A stretch of DNA of 34,979 nucleotides, from NCBI GenBank assembly GCA_018435125.1, contig JAHDNZ010000077.1, forward strand, positions 1 to 34,979, in the 5' to 3' direction. Made by a program: the position numbers and the translations under genes. The stretch comes from Bacillota bacterium. Lineage in GTDB: Bacteria; Bacillota; DTU065. A model generated the notes under the pieces. The model was not told where the DNA came from, made no database searches, and saw only the letters and a list, made by a program, of their open reading frames with translations. This document shows, in pieces, positions 7,098 to 15,097 of this stretch; positions within the stretch are counted from its first letter, which is position 1; each line of letters opens with the position of its first letter.

Positions 7098-8000
7098 TTG
7101 GATCGTTATAAGTTAAATCGTATTCTAACAATTGCTGCTCTGGTTGTTTTTGGTGTTTTAGTACTAAACGAAGTTTATAACCTGGCACTTAAGTTTGTTC
7201 TGGTAGGTTCGGGAGACTTTAAGATAGTCTTAAAAAGGGGAGATTCAATTGTCAACTACCAAAATATTAATGATATTAAGCCCAACCATATTCCCCTTGA
7301 AGCTACTAATATAAGGTTAATACTGTTTAAGGGCCGTAAACGCTATATTACAGATATTAAACTAGCTGAGGATAAAGAGGAATATCTTTGGGAAGTTAAC
7401 AAACTACGCAGTGGCCAATATACTTTAAAAGCCATAGCCTATGTCGATACCTCTGAAGGAAAAAGCAGCCAAGGTTTTATTATCGCCCTTGGCAGTAAAG
7501 AGATTGAGATTAATAAAGATAAGGTAAACCAAGAAGACCTCGTAATCGATAAAATACGCTACAGCTTTGAAAAACCAACTTCGCCGATAGTAGAAGGTGA
7601 GTTTTACAGGATAACACTTCGCCCCGAGCTAAAGGGGTTTAATGTCAAGCTATCCAAGGCGATAACCACTCTTTCTCCTCTCAAGGAAGATATCATTTTA
7701 ACTAATTTGAATTACCGGAAATTTGTGCAGGCTCATGTTTACAATCTTTCAAGTGGATACTTTTCAATCAGTTCCGATCTTGCATACAACTCCTATATTT
7801 ATTCAGATAAAAGATACTTCCAGTTTTCAACGCTTTTGGGCGATTTTTACTATACAGACGAAGGTGTACGCAATCTAAGAATCTTTTTTCCCTGCTTTTT
7901 TTGCGGTGATACTGAAGAATATATTGAGATAGAACCGGCAATGAAAGAACCGGTAGATAGGAGAATGCGAATAGACACGAGAAAAGTTCCGGGTGATTAA
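7098..8000 (+). CDS. Membrane-anchored protein of unknown function
   Basis: I do not recognise this 300-residue protein. One transmembrane helix spans about residues 10-33 (ILTIAALVVFGVLVLNEVYN), after which the remainder should lie outside the membrane. That part is beta-rich, with a possible Ig-like first half (residues 40-130) and a second half from 160. A CFFC motif (about 272-275) lies near the C-terminus in FFPCFFCGDTEEYIEIEP and could form a disulfide or bind a metal. The start is TTG 7098, 7 bases after GAAGAAGG. It stands alone between two terminators, convergent with the DUF1540 gene. The function is open. Confidence 0.65.
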   Translation: MDRYKLNRILTIAALVVFGVLVLNEVYNLALKFVLVGSGDFKIVLKRGDSIVNYQNINDIKPNHIPLEATNIRLILFKGRKRYITDIKLAEDKEEYLWEVNKLRSGQYTLKAIAYVDTSEGKSSQGFIIALGSKEIEINKDKVNQEDLVIDKIRYSFEKPTSPIVEGEFYRITLRPELKGFNVKLSKAITTLSPLKEDIILTNLNYRKFVQAHVYNLSSGYFSISSDLAYNSYIYSDKRYFQFSTLLGDFYYTDEGVRNLRIFFPCFFCGDTEEYIEIEPAMKEPVDRRMRIDTRKVPGD

Positions 8001-8030
8001 ACTAATCCACAGCTTAAAAAGCTTAGAGGC

Positions 8031-8080
8031 AAAAATTAAAAGACCAAAGCTTGAGGGGATTTCCCTCAAGCTTTGGTCTT
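8031..8080 (-). terminator. Terminator of the DUF1540 gene (minus strand)
   Basis: AGACCAAAGCTTGAGGG (8041-8057) pairs perfectly with 8063-8079 around loop GATTT. Only the minus strand has a T-rich tail (read across 8041 to 8031), so it ends the minus-strand gene; it may also help stop the convergent gene at 7098-8000. The DUF1540 stop codon (8066-8068) is inside the stem. Confidence 0.85.
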
Positions 8081-8275
8081 GGGCTTAAAAGTTTCACAAC
8101 AAGTATCCTCGGTACTGGTTTTGCCTTTATTTCCACCGATAAGACCAAATTCGACATCACTTTGATGCATAGAAGGCTTATCAGTATATTTAACCAGGAT
8201 CTCATCAGCATGGCATTTGTTGTTTGTACCCCAATAGTAGCAACTTTGCACCTCACATTTTACGTCTTTGGCCAA
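8066..8275 (-). CDS. DUF1540 domain-containing small protein
   Basis: The 69-residue cysteine-rich protein belongs to DUF1540, common in Clostridia and unassigned in function; a metal-binding role is often supposed. It begins MAKDVKCEVQSCYYWG, continues NKCHADEILV, and closes EDTCCETFKPK, the classic single-copy DUF1540 pattern (cysteines 7, 12, 21 and the C-terminal CC). The start is TTG 8275, exactly 8 bases after GGAGG in a perfect AGGAGGTGATCT ribosome binding site. A GTG at 8284 lies within that site and is rejected. It is convergent with the anchored protein and divergent from thioredoxin. Confidence 0.87.
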   Translation of the reverse strand: MAKDVKCEVQSCYYWGTNNKCHADEILVKYTDKPSMHQSDVEFGLIGGNKGKTSTEDTCCETFKPKTKA

Positions 8276-8323
8276 AAAGATCACCTCCTTCTATTAAACT
8301 GCCCTCAAAGAGCAAGATGTATG

Positions 8324-8352
8324 CTGATATGAATCTGTTTTTGAGGTATAAT
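8324..8352 (+). promoter_or_regulatory. Sigma-A promoter of the thioredoxin gene
   Basis: CTGATA (8324-8329; 4 of 6) and a perfect TATAAT (8347-8352) are separated by 17 bases. The predicted transcript start is about 35 bases before the ATG. Confidence 0.6.
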
Positions 8353-8396
8353 GGGCATAGAAGTGTAGAACCAAAAAGAGGGGATGAAGGTAAGAT

Positions 8397-8720
8397 ATGG
8401 CCATACTTGATATCAATAAAGAAAATTTCCAAACAGAAGTTTTAGAATCTCAAATACCTGTTTTAGTAGATTTTTGGGCGCCATGGTGTATGCCCTGCCG
8501 CCAGGTGGCTCCTTTAATTGAGAAGTTAGCTCTAAAATATGCCCTAAAGCTTAAAGTGGTCAAAGTTAATACCGAAGAGAATATCGATCTGGCCATATCC
8601 GAAGGCCTTACCTCAATTCCTACTTTGAAGCTTTATAACCAAGGTTTGCTTGTAGCTCAGACAAGTGGTAATATGCCTGAAAAAGAGTTGGAAGCATTTC
8701 TTAGCCGGGTTTTAGAGTAA
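8397..8720 (+). CDS. Thioredoxin with a WCMPC active site
   Basis: The 107-residue protein has the complete thioredoxin fold: VLVDFWAPWCMPC with redox cysteines C31 and C34, and the cis-proline segment SIPT (73-76). The residue between the cysteines is methionine instead of the usual glycine (WCGPC); this dipeptide tunes redox potential in the family, so its potential or partner set may differ from standard TrxA. There is no signal peptide, so it acts in the cytoplasm on disulfide substrates such as reductases. No thioredoxin reductase is in the window. The ATG at 8397 follows GATGAAGGT, a modest ribosome binding site. It has its own promoter. Confidence 0.92.
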   Translation: MAILDINKENFQTEVLESQIPVLVDFWAPWCMPCRQVAPLIEKLALKYALKLKVVKVNTEENIDLAISEGLTSIPTLKLYNQGLLVAQTSGNMPEKELEAFLSRVLE

Positions 8721-8802
8721 GGGCTGAGCTTAAATGCAGGAGAACAGCTGTTAAAGGCGAATATAAATAAGCTGATACGTTTAGTATTCGGAGGTGTTTT
8801 TA

Positions 8803-9588
8803 TTGGCTCGCGATCTTGATTCTAGTTTGTACGAAGATGAGAAGGCTAAGTTGATTCTTTCCACCTCAGATCCTAAGGAAATGAAAAAATATGGTTTTTG
8901 GGCCGGAGTCATCTTGTTGCCTATTATTCTAGTGGTTGTTTTGGCAGTTTACAGTGCTTATGTAGGGGTTGTTGTTTCCATTGGTAAGATGAATCCTGAA
9001 CTAGCGACAGGAGTTACAGCTGAAGGAACTGAAGTCGCTATTAACAGCTTTGGGACTTATTTTAGACCTGTTTTACAACAATGGAAGTTTGTGGTACTGG
9101 GCATTATTCCAGCTATGCTTTTAACCGGAGTGCTAGGTGTTTTTTTGGCTAAATATCATGCCTTAGCTATAAAACGCGATAAACCGATTTCGTTATATTT
9201 TTCTTGGATAGTGTTTTTTGTAATCTTTCTGACTTTTGGTTTAATAAAAATACCGCTCGCTTGGTATTTTAACATCTTTTTATCAGCTTTTCTGGCAGGT
9301 GTTATCGGTTATACTATCATGGCTTTTTGGAAGTCGATGTATACGAAGTTTATGTTTCAAAACAGCCAGGGAATTTTGATGAATGTTTTCGATGTTTTAG
9401 AAGAAGCTATGGACCAAGATCCGAACTTGAGACGTGTTTATATAATCAACTGGGATCTTCAAGCCGGTAAAATTACTGTGGGCGGAGCCGTAGATAACTT
9501 AAAACGCAAAGATAAAGTAGAACATATTATAAACAGTATTGAAGGTATTAAGGAAATCGAAAACCGTTGCCGGTACCGCTACGAGTAA
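8803..9588 (+). CDS. Four-helix membrane protein with a C-terminal BON-like domain
   Basis: The 261-residue product has a charged cytoplasmic start (MARDLDSSLYEDEKAK), four predicted transmembrane helices at about 30-55, 88-112, 122-143 and 148-170, and a soluble C-terminal domain. The end reads GKITVGGAVDNLKRKDKVEH and then IINSIEGIKEIENR, which matches the BON pattern (V-x-G-x-V and a later G-[IV]-xx-[IV]-xN) of domains that bind phospholipid or other macromolecules. The start is TTG 8803 with GGAGG 8 bases upstream; a GTG at 8794 lies inside the ribosome binding site. No characterised family is recognised. It ends at a terminator and may be transcribed with thioredoxin, 82 bases upstream. 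Confidence 0.65.
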   Translation: MARDLDSSLYEDEKAKLILSTSDPKEMKKYGFWAGVILLPIILVVVLAVYSAYVGVVVSIGKMNPELATGVTAEGTEVAINSFGTYFRPVLQQWKFVVLGIIPAMLLTGVLGVFLAKYHALAIKRDKPISLYFSWIVFFVIFLTFGLIKIPLAWYFNIFLSAFLAGVIGYTIMAFWKSMYTKFMFQNSQGILMNVFDVLEEAMDQDPNLRRVYIINWDLQAGKITVGGAVDNLKRKDKVEHIINSIEGIKEIENRCRYRYE

Positions 9589-9599
9589 ATAGTAAAGAG

Positions 9600-9639
9600 A
9601 AAGAGAGATAGTAAAAAAGCTATCTCTCTTTAAGTTTTT
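9600..9639 (+). terminator. Terminator after the BON-like membrane protein
   Basis: AAAGAGAGATAG (9600-9611) pairs perfectly with CTATCTCTCTTT (9620-9631); the downstream stretch AAGTTTTT provides a short T run. Confidence 0.8.
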
Positions 9640-9739
9640 GGCTCTTTCTAAACAAAATTAAAACAAAAGTAGTCACCGGATAGACGATGTGTTAAACTTA
9701 TATTTACAGTTAAAGTAATTTGGCTTTGGGGGGGTAACC

Positions 9740-10702
9740 TTGGTAGAAAGAAAAAAAGTTTTGGTAACCAGAGATTTGCCAGGAGATGCTCTTTCACAGC
9801 TAAAAGGAGTCTCCGACTTTTTAATTGAGCCCCCAACTCAACCCCTTTCGAGAGAAAGACTTTTGGAAGTAATCCCCAAAGCAGATGCCCTAATCTGCCT
9901 TTTAAGTGAGACCATAGATCAAACTGTTATGGACAGGGCCAAAAACTTAAAGGTTATCAGTAATTATGCTGTTGGGTATAACAATATTGATTTAGAATAT
10001 GCGACTCAAAAAGGTATTTATGTTACTAATACACCCGATGTTTTAACCGAAGCTACGGCCGATTTAGCGTGGGCTCTTATGCTGGCAGCAGCCAGAAGAG
10101 TTGTAGAAGGCGATAAAATGGTAAGGTCCGGTAATTTTAAGGGATGGACACCTGACCTTCTTCTAGGCAGTGAGGTCTATGGCAAAACCCTTGGTGTTAT
10201 AGGCTTAGGCCGGATAGGAAGTGCGGTTATAAAAAGGGCTAAAGGCTTTGGGATGCCGGTAATATACTGGTCAAGAGAGAAAAAAACTGGCTTTAAGGAA
10301 CAGTTAGACCTAGAATATATGAGTTTACCGGAGTTATTGAAAAAGGCGGATTTTATTTCAGTAAATGTGGCTCTAACTCCACAGACTAGGCATTTAATAG
10401 GTCAAAAGGAATTTTCTCTCATGAAAAAGAATGCTATTATAGTTAATACCGCCAGAGGCCCAATCATAGACGAAGAGGCTTTAGCAGAAGCACTAAAAAC
10501 AGGCTTGATAAAAGCTGCCGGATTAGATGTCTATGAAAACGAACCTGATATTAATCCTGAGCTTAGAGAATTAGATAATGTAGTTTTTACACCTCATGTA
10601 GGCAGTGGTACTGAAGAGACAAGAGCCAAAATGGCTCAAATGGTGGTTGATGATGTCCTTTTGGTCTTAAAAGGTCAAAAACCGCTTCATGCTATTAATT
10701 AG
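9740..10702 (+). CDS. D-isomer-specific 2-hydroxyacid dehydrogenase (glyoxylate/hydroxypyruvate reductase-like)
   Basis: The 320-residue NAD(P)-dependent enzyme is full length. The dinucleotide site is GVIGLGRIGSAVIKRAKGFG (from about residue 152). The catalytic triad is recognisable as R in VNTARGPIIDE, E in LDVYENEP and H in VFTPHVGSGTEETR. It most resembles glyoxylate/hydroxypyruvate reductases (GyaR type), but substrate is not fixed by these motifs. It is 17 bases from comB, in an apparent operon. (S)-sulfolactate dehydrogenase (SlcC) belongs to the same superfamily, so sulfolactate is a context-based alternative substrate. The start is TTG 9740 after GGGGGGG, in line with other TTG starts here. 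Confidence 0.88.
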   Translation: MVERKKVLVTRDLPGDALSQLKGVSDFLIEPPTQPLSRERLLEVIPKADALICLLSETIDQTVMDRAKNLKVISNYAVGYNNIDLEYATQKGIYVTNTPDVLTEATADLAWALMLAAARRVVEGDKMVRSGNFKGWTPDLLLGSEVYGKTLGVIGLGRIGSAVIKRAKGFGMPVIYWSREKKTGFKEQLDLEYMSLPELLKKADFISVNVALTPQTRHLIGQKEFSLMKKNAIIVNTARGPIIDEEALAEALKTGLIKAAGLDVYENEPDINPELRELDNVVFTPHVGSGTEETRAKMAQMVVDDVLLVLKGQKPLHAIN

Positions 10703-10719
10703 AGTAGGAATGGTGGATA

Positions 10720-11451
10720 ATGAATATTGATGTTAAGTTAGCACCTCAATCGCCAGAGGTATGGGGGTATAAAGATAAAACGGTGGTTGTAATCGATGTT
10801 TTAAGGGCATCCAGCACAATTATTACAGCTTTAGAAAACGGTGCCAGAGCAGTTGTACCTGTGTTAACCCCCGATGAAGCTGTAACCTTAAAATCACGTT
10901 ACGATTCGGAAAATGTTCTTTTAGGTGGAGAAAGAGGAGGCCTTAAGGTTCAAGGCTTTGATTTGGGTAATTCTCCCCTAGAATACAAAAAAGAGGTTGT
11001 AGAAGGTAAAACCATCGTTTTTACAACTACTAACGGAACTAATGCCATTCGTCAATCTGGTAGCGCAGATAACCTTTTGATCGGTGCCTATCTTAATTTA
11101 GAAGCTGTAGTGAAAAAAGCTTTAGAACTAGATAAAGATATTTTATTATTCTGTGCGGGCAGACAAAATGGTTTTGCCCTAGAAGATGCAGCTTGCGCGG
11201 GTGCTTTTTGTGCAGCTGTTTTGCGTATGGCTCAAGTCAAGGAAAGTGACAGTGCCAAAGCGGCCAGAATGATAGCTGCTAGTTTCGATTCTACTTTTGC
11301 CAGTTTTATGGCTAGTGAACATGGTCAGTTGCTTGAAAGACTTGGCTTTAGCGACGACCTCAAATTGGCAGCTACTTTTAATTCATGTAAGGCCGTACCG
11401 ATTTCTATTAACGGACAGCTGGTGCTAAGTAACACTAAGAAGCCTCGCTGA
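10720..11451 (+). CDS. comB: 2-phosphosulfolactate phosphatase family protein
   Basis: The 243-residue product belongs to the ComB family (Mg-dependent phosphatases removing phosphate from 2-phosphosulfolactate). Family motifs are VVVIDVLRASSTIITAL, GGERGGLKVQGFDLGNSPLE, TTTNGTNAI and CAGRQNGFALEDAACAGA. In methanogens ComB serves coenzyme M synthesis; in Bacillus a homologue (YitC) is linked to spore sulfolactate. Neither ComA nor ComC is in the window, so the actual pathway here is unproven. It lies 17 bases after the hydroxyacid dehydrogenase gene and terminates at a hairpin overlapping its stop codon. Confidence 0.88.
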   Translation: MNIDVKLAPQSPEVWGYKDKTVVVIDVLRASSTIITALENGARAVVPVLTPDEAVTLKSRYDSENVLLGGERGGLKVQGFDLGNSPLEYKKEVVEGKTIVFTTTNGTNAIRQSGSADNLLIGAYLNLEAVVKKALELDKDILLFCAGRQNGFALEDAACAGAFCAAVLRMAQVKESDSAKAARMIAASFDSTFASFMASEHGQLLERLGFSDDLKLAATFNSCKAVPISINGQLVLSNTKKPR

Positions 11452-11462
11452 GGCTTCTTTCT
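11437..11462 (+). terminator. Terminator of comB, overlapping the stop codon
   Basis: AAGAAGCCTC (11437-11446) pairs with GAGGCTTCTT (11450-11459) around the loop GCT, followed by a short TTTCTT run. The comB TGA (11449-11451) is in the loop and right arm. Confidence 0.75.
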
Positions 11463-11478
11463 TATAAGAGGTGAATTT

Positions 11479-14154
11479 ATGAAAAAAATATTAAAAATCA
11501 CCTTATGGCTTTTACTTACTGTAGCAGCTTGTGGGATGTGGCCTGAATATCAGCTGCAAAGCTGGATCGATCCCGATACTCATACTATAGCTGGGACGAT
11601 GTGGCTTCATTTTCAAAATAATCAGGGAAAACCCCTGGAGGAGCTCACCTTTTTTCTGCCGGCTAATTTAGATACTGAACCTAATCCCTTTCTAAGCCAG
11701 ATATGGCGTTCACAGGGTTATTTAAAAAAATTTGACAGTAGCCACACTTATGTAGTTAATGTCAAAGTAAACGGTGAGGATGTTGCTTTTGTTTACGAAC
11801 CTTTCCCGGCCATCATTAAGAAGTATTCACTTGAAAGTGTTCTTTTAAAAGTACCGCTTAAGGGGTTATTACCAAACGAAAGCTTAGAACTAGAATTAAG
11901 ATTTCTTACTAAAATTCCTCACAGACATGGTGATAAAGGCTGGAGTAAAGAGATCATTTACTGGATGTGTGGCTTTCATCCTTTGCTTTTGGATCCGCAA
12001 AATAACTGTCTGTTGCCGGCATTTTATAACGCCGATATCTTAGTTCCGGCCAGTTTAGTTGTGGCAACTAATGCTGATTATCAATCTGAAAAATCAGCAG
12101 GTGGCATCTATAAAAAAGTGAGCCTTAAAAACGATACGCCATCTTTAGATCTCGCTTTAGTTGCTGGTTCCGGTCTTTATGTTAAGGAAGATCAGTTTCA
12201 GGGAATAGATATATATACTTACTATCAAAAAAGTCATGAAAAGGAAGCTGTTTTTGCTTCTAAGACAGCTATAGATGTGTTAGCTTATTACAACAGCTGT
12301 TATGGCACCTACGATCGTAAGAGACTGTTAATTGTGGAAGGCTCTTCTTTAGAAAATGCCTATTCAGCAACAGGTCTGATTTGTTTGCCACAAGATTTTT
12401 ACCGTTATTATAATGCGGGTGGTCCGAGTAGTTTTGATGGTCTTTTACAAGGACAAATAGCTAAAGAACTGGCTAAGTCCTGGATTAATTTGGGATATGA
12501 TCTGTTTTCTCCAAGAAGTGCTTGGCTGGAAGAAGCGCTAAGACATTATATGGCTGCCGATTATTTTAGCCAAAAAGGTTTAGCCGAACAGAAAAAGTTA
12601 ACTGATCGCTTCTTTTTCAGTTTCAAAGATCCTACTATAAGCTGGGATTATCACGAAAACCTAGAAATGGAATTTTTAGAACATATCTTTTTTCCCAATA
12701 AGGATGAACCTCTTTTAAGACCATATGTCCAATTAGAACATCCGGAAGTTTATGAAAAGCGTTTGGAAACCAGAGGCTATTTGACGCTAAGAACCCTAGC
12801 AAGTTTCTTGGGGAAAACTACTTTTCAAAAACTCCTTAGGGAAATCTCTCTTCAAAGCAAGGCTGGCTTTAGAATCGATAACGAAATGTTTGTAAGCTTA
12901 GCAACTAAACTAAGTGGTAAGTCGGTAACAGACTTTTGGCAAAACTGGGTAGATAAGGCCCAATATGAAGATCTGGAAATAAAAACCATTAAGCAGGAAA
13001 AGATAGAAGGCGAATATAAAATAACAGCCTATCTAAATTCAAAACAAGCTGTCGACTGGCCGGTCGAGATGCTGTGGGAATTTATAGATGGCTCAAGTAT
13101 AATTACAGAAATAGACCCCTTAACTGAGGCTGTGATTTATTCGCTAAAGCCTCTTAAGCGGGCGACAATTGATCCAGAGCGTTTGATCCTTGATATCGAA
13201 AGGCTTAATAATACCTACCCCCAAAAAACAGAGGTTGGTTTAGGTAAAAAGCAAAGCCTAGACAGTACTCGGTTAAGTATCGAACCACTACTTAGAATAA
13301 ACGAGACCCAAGATGCTTTGGAAACTGGGATAACTTTGCAATTCAACAATCGTTTTTACAGTGGTTGGGCATTTTCTCGCCTCCATTCAGGGTTAAAACC
13401 TTATTCTTCATTAAGCTTTTATAATAACTTTCCAAATGGCAAAATCATCCTAGAGATTCTTTCCCCGTCAATAAGTCCGGAAAAGTTTAGTTTCTTTTAC
13501 CAGGCGCAACAAAAAGCAATCTCTGACATAGGCTATACAGCTAAACATCATATTAATCGTTTTAGTGAGAGTTTATGCCTTGATTATTACCCTAAGATCC
13601 AAGATTACAACCTGTGTTTTGGCCTAGAATATGATGCTTTGCTTTTTAGCGGTGGCAAGCTAAATGGCTTATTGGAGTTAAACAAAAAGGGAGGAAAACT
13701 ATCCTTCGGCGGGGATCTTTTAAAGACTAGTCTAGCTAATGGGGTTTTCAAAACCTCGCTAAATGTGCAAAGCACATTTTGTGAACCTCTTAACAAAGCT
13801 ATTACTAATCTTAAGTTTTTACCTGAACAAAGCGGAGATTATGCCGTAACAATTCTTTTAGAAAACTCAACTCCGATTGTGCTAGATAAAGAGTTAGCTA
13901 AGATCGGTCCTTTAATCTGGGAAGATGCTGAAGCAAAATGTTTTCTCGCCTCAATTGTAGCCTGGCAAAAAGGGGAAAACCCGCTTTCAAAGTTTACAGC
14001 TTATCTGGGAGCGGATTTTAATATAGGTTTTAATTTCTATACCAAACCCTTTGCTTTATCTGTAGTCTATGCTAAAGATCTCTTGGGTCAAAGGAAAGAT
14101 TACAGTTCGATTCGCTTTTCGACACGTTTTTATCGTGAGGTTTTGGGTAAATAA
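11479..14154 (+). CDS. Exported M1-aminopeptidase-like protein with a degenerate zinc site and a beta-rich C-terminal domain
   Basis: This 891-residue protein has an N-terminal signal with a possible lipobox (VAAC, C18). Residues about 20-470 follow the M1 aminopeptidase layout: an N-terminal beta domain, a degenerate GAMEN-like motif (SSLEN, 289-293), and the catalytic helix. The zinc motif HEXXH-x18-E is preserved in spacing but not in ligands: the two histidines are K329 and K333 in KELAKSW, while E330 and the third ligand E352 (WLEEAL) remain. Zinc peptidase activity is therefore unlikely. Residues about 590-891 are rich in alternating, strand-like segments ending in SIRFSTRFYREVLGK; an outer-membrane-type barrel is possible but unproven. 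Its ATG follows AGAGGTG. The serine acetyltransferase gene starts 20 bases after it. Confidence 0.7.
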   Translation: MKKILKITLWLLLTVAACGMWPEYQLQSWIDPDTHTIAGTMWLHFQNNQGKPLEELTFFLPANLDTEPNPFLSQIWRSQGYLKKFDSSHTYVVNVKVNGEDVAFVYEPFPAIIKKYSLESVLLKVPLKGLLPNESLELELRFLTKIPHRHGDKGWSKEIIYWMCGFHPLLLDPQNNCLLPAFYNADILVPASLVVATNADYQSEKSAGGIYKKVSLKNDTPSLDLALVAGSGLYVKEDQFQGIDIYTYYQKSHEKEAVFASKTAIDVLAYYNSCYGTYDRKRLLIVEGSSLENAYSATGLICLPQDFYRYYNAGGPSSFDGLLQGQIAKELAKSWINLGYDLFSPRSAWLEEALRHYMAADYFSQKGLAEQKKLTDRFFFSFKDPTISWDYHENLEMEFLEHIFFPNKDEPLLRPYVQLEHPEVYEKRLETRGYLTLRTLASFLGKTTFQKLLREISLQSKAGFRIDNEMFVSLATKLSGKSVTDFWQNWVDKAQYEDLEIKTIKQEKIEGEYKITAYLNSKQAVDWPVEMLWEFIDGSSIITEIDPLTEAVIYSLKPLKRATIDPERLILDIERLNNTYPQKTEVGLGKKQSLDSTRLSIEPLLRINETQDALETGITLQFNNRFYSGWAFSRLHSGLKPYSSLSFYNNFPNGKIILEILSPSISPEKFSFFYQAQQKAISDIGYTAKHHINRFSESLCLDYYPKIQDYNLCFGLEYDALLFSGGKLNGLLELNKKGGKLSFGGDLLKTSLANGVFKTSLNVQSTFCEPLNKAITNLKFLPEQSGDYAVTILLENSTPIVLDKELAKIGPLIWEDAEAKCFLASIVAWQKGENPLSKFTAYLGADFNIGFNFYTKPFALSVVYAKDLLGQRKDYSSIRFSTRFYREVLGK

Positions 14155-14174
14155 TTACGCAAGGAGGTGGGAAA

Positions 14175-15074
14175 GTGCCACTTACCAATAGACAAAATGA
14201 GGATCTCCTGCAAGAGATTGCAGGCCAACTCGCTGATTTAAATAAAGCCAGCCAAAAGGAGCAAAAGATATTACCCAAGCCACAAAGTGTGGTGGGTATT
14301 TTGGATGAAATCAAGGCCATCTTATACCCGGAATACTTTGCCTTTTGTAGTGAAGCTAAAGATCAGGTCTGCTATTTAGAAAGATTGGGAATATTATACT
14401 GGAAGCTCATAAGGCTAATCCATAGCTTAGATAATAATAACTGCCAATCTGAATGTCAGGAAATTCCCAAATGTTCGGAAATAGAAAAATCTAGGGCAAA
14501 GGCTTATGAGATCATAAATGAACTACCTAAAATTAAAGGCCTGCTTGCCCAGGATGTTGAAGCGGCTTATAGAGGAGATCCGGCAGCTAAAAGCTTAGAT
14601 GAGATAATTTTAGCCTATCCGGGCTTTTATGCCATTTTTACTTATCGGGTAGCGCATGAGTTTCAAAAAAGAAACCTGGAGCTTTTTGCCAGAGTAATGA
14701 GCGAAGAGGCTCATTCCAAAACAGGTATCGACATTCATCCGGGTGCTTTAATCGGAACGGGCTTTTTTATCGATCACGGTACCGGAGTTGTAATTGGAGA
14801 GACCACGGTGATTGGGAATAATGTTAAAATGTATCAAGGGGTTACTCTGGGAGCTTTAAGTTTTCCCAAAGATGTCAATGGCAATATTATTCGCGGTAAA
14901 AAACGGCATCCTACCATTGAAAATGATGTTACTCTTTATGCTGGGGCTACTATCTTAGGGGGAGAAACCGTTATTGGCGAAGGAGCAGTTATCGGCGGCA
15001 ATGTCTGGATTACAGAAAGTGTCCCCCCAGGCTGCAAGGTTATTAATAAGCCCATTATAGAAAAAAAGAAGTAA
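14175..15074 (+). CDS. cysE: Serine O-acetyltransferase (EpsC-type CysE)
   Basis: The 299-residue enzyme makes O-acetylserine from serine and acetyl-CoA for cysteine synthesis. The left-handed beta-helix hexapeptide region runs from about 180 to 290: GIDIHPGALIGTGFFIDHGT, then GVVIGETTVIG, then GGETVIGEGAVIGGNVW. D186 and H201 occupy the positions of the Asp-His catalytic dyad. The long helical N-terminus (about 170 residues, with YPGFYAIFTYRVAHEFQKRN) is typical of the EpsC type rather than the shorter CysE. GTG 14175 follows AGGAGGTGG with good spacing. Whether it shares a transcript with the preceding pseudo-peptidase gene is likely from the 20-base gap, though no functional link is evident. 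Confidence 0.92.
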   Translation: MPLTNRQNEDLLQEIAGQLADLNKASQKEQKILPKPQSVVGILDEIKAILYPEYFAFCSEAKDQVCYLERLGILYWKLIRLIHSLDNNNCQSECQEIPKCSEIEKSRAKAYEIINELPKIKGLLAQDVEAAYRGDPAAKSLDEIILAYPGFYAIFTYRVAHEFQKRNLELFARVMSEEAHSKTGIDIHPGALIGTGFFIDHGTGVVIGETTVIGNNVKMYQGVTLGALSFPKDVNGNIIRGKKRHPTIENDVTLYAGATILGGETVIGEGAVIGGNVWITESVPPGCKVINKPIIEKKK

Positions 15075-15097
15075 AATAAACTTTATTAAACTAAAAG

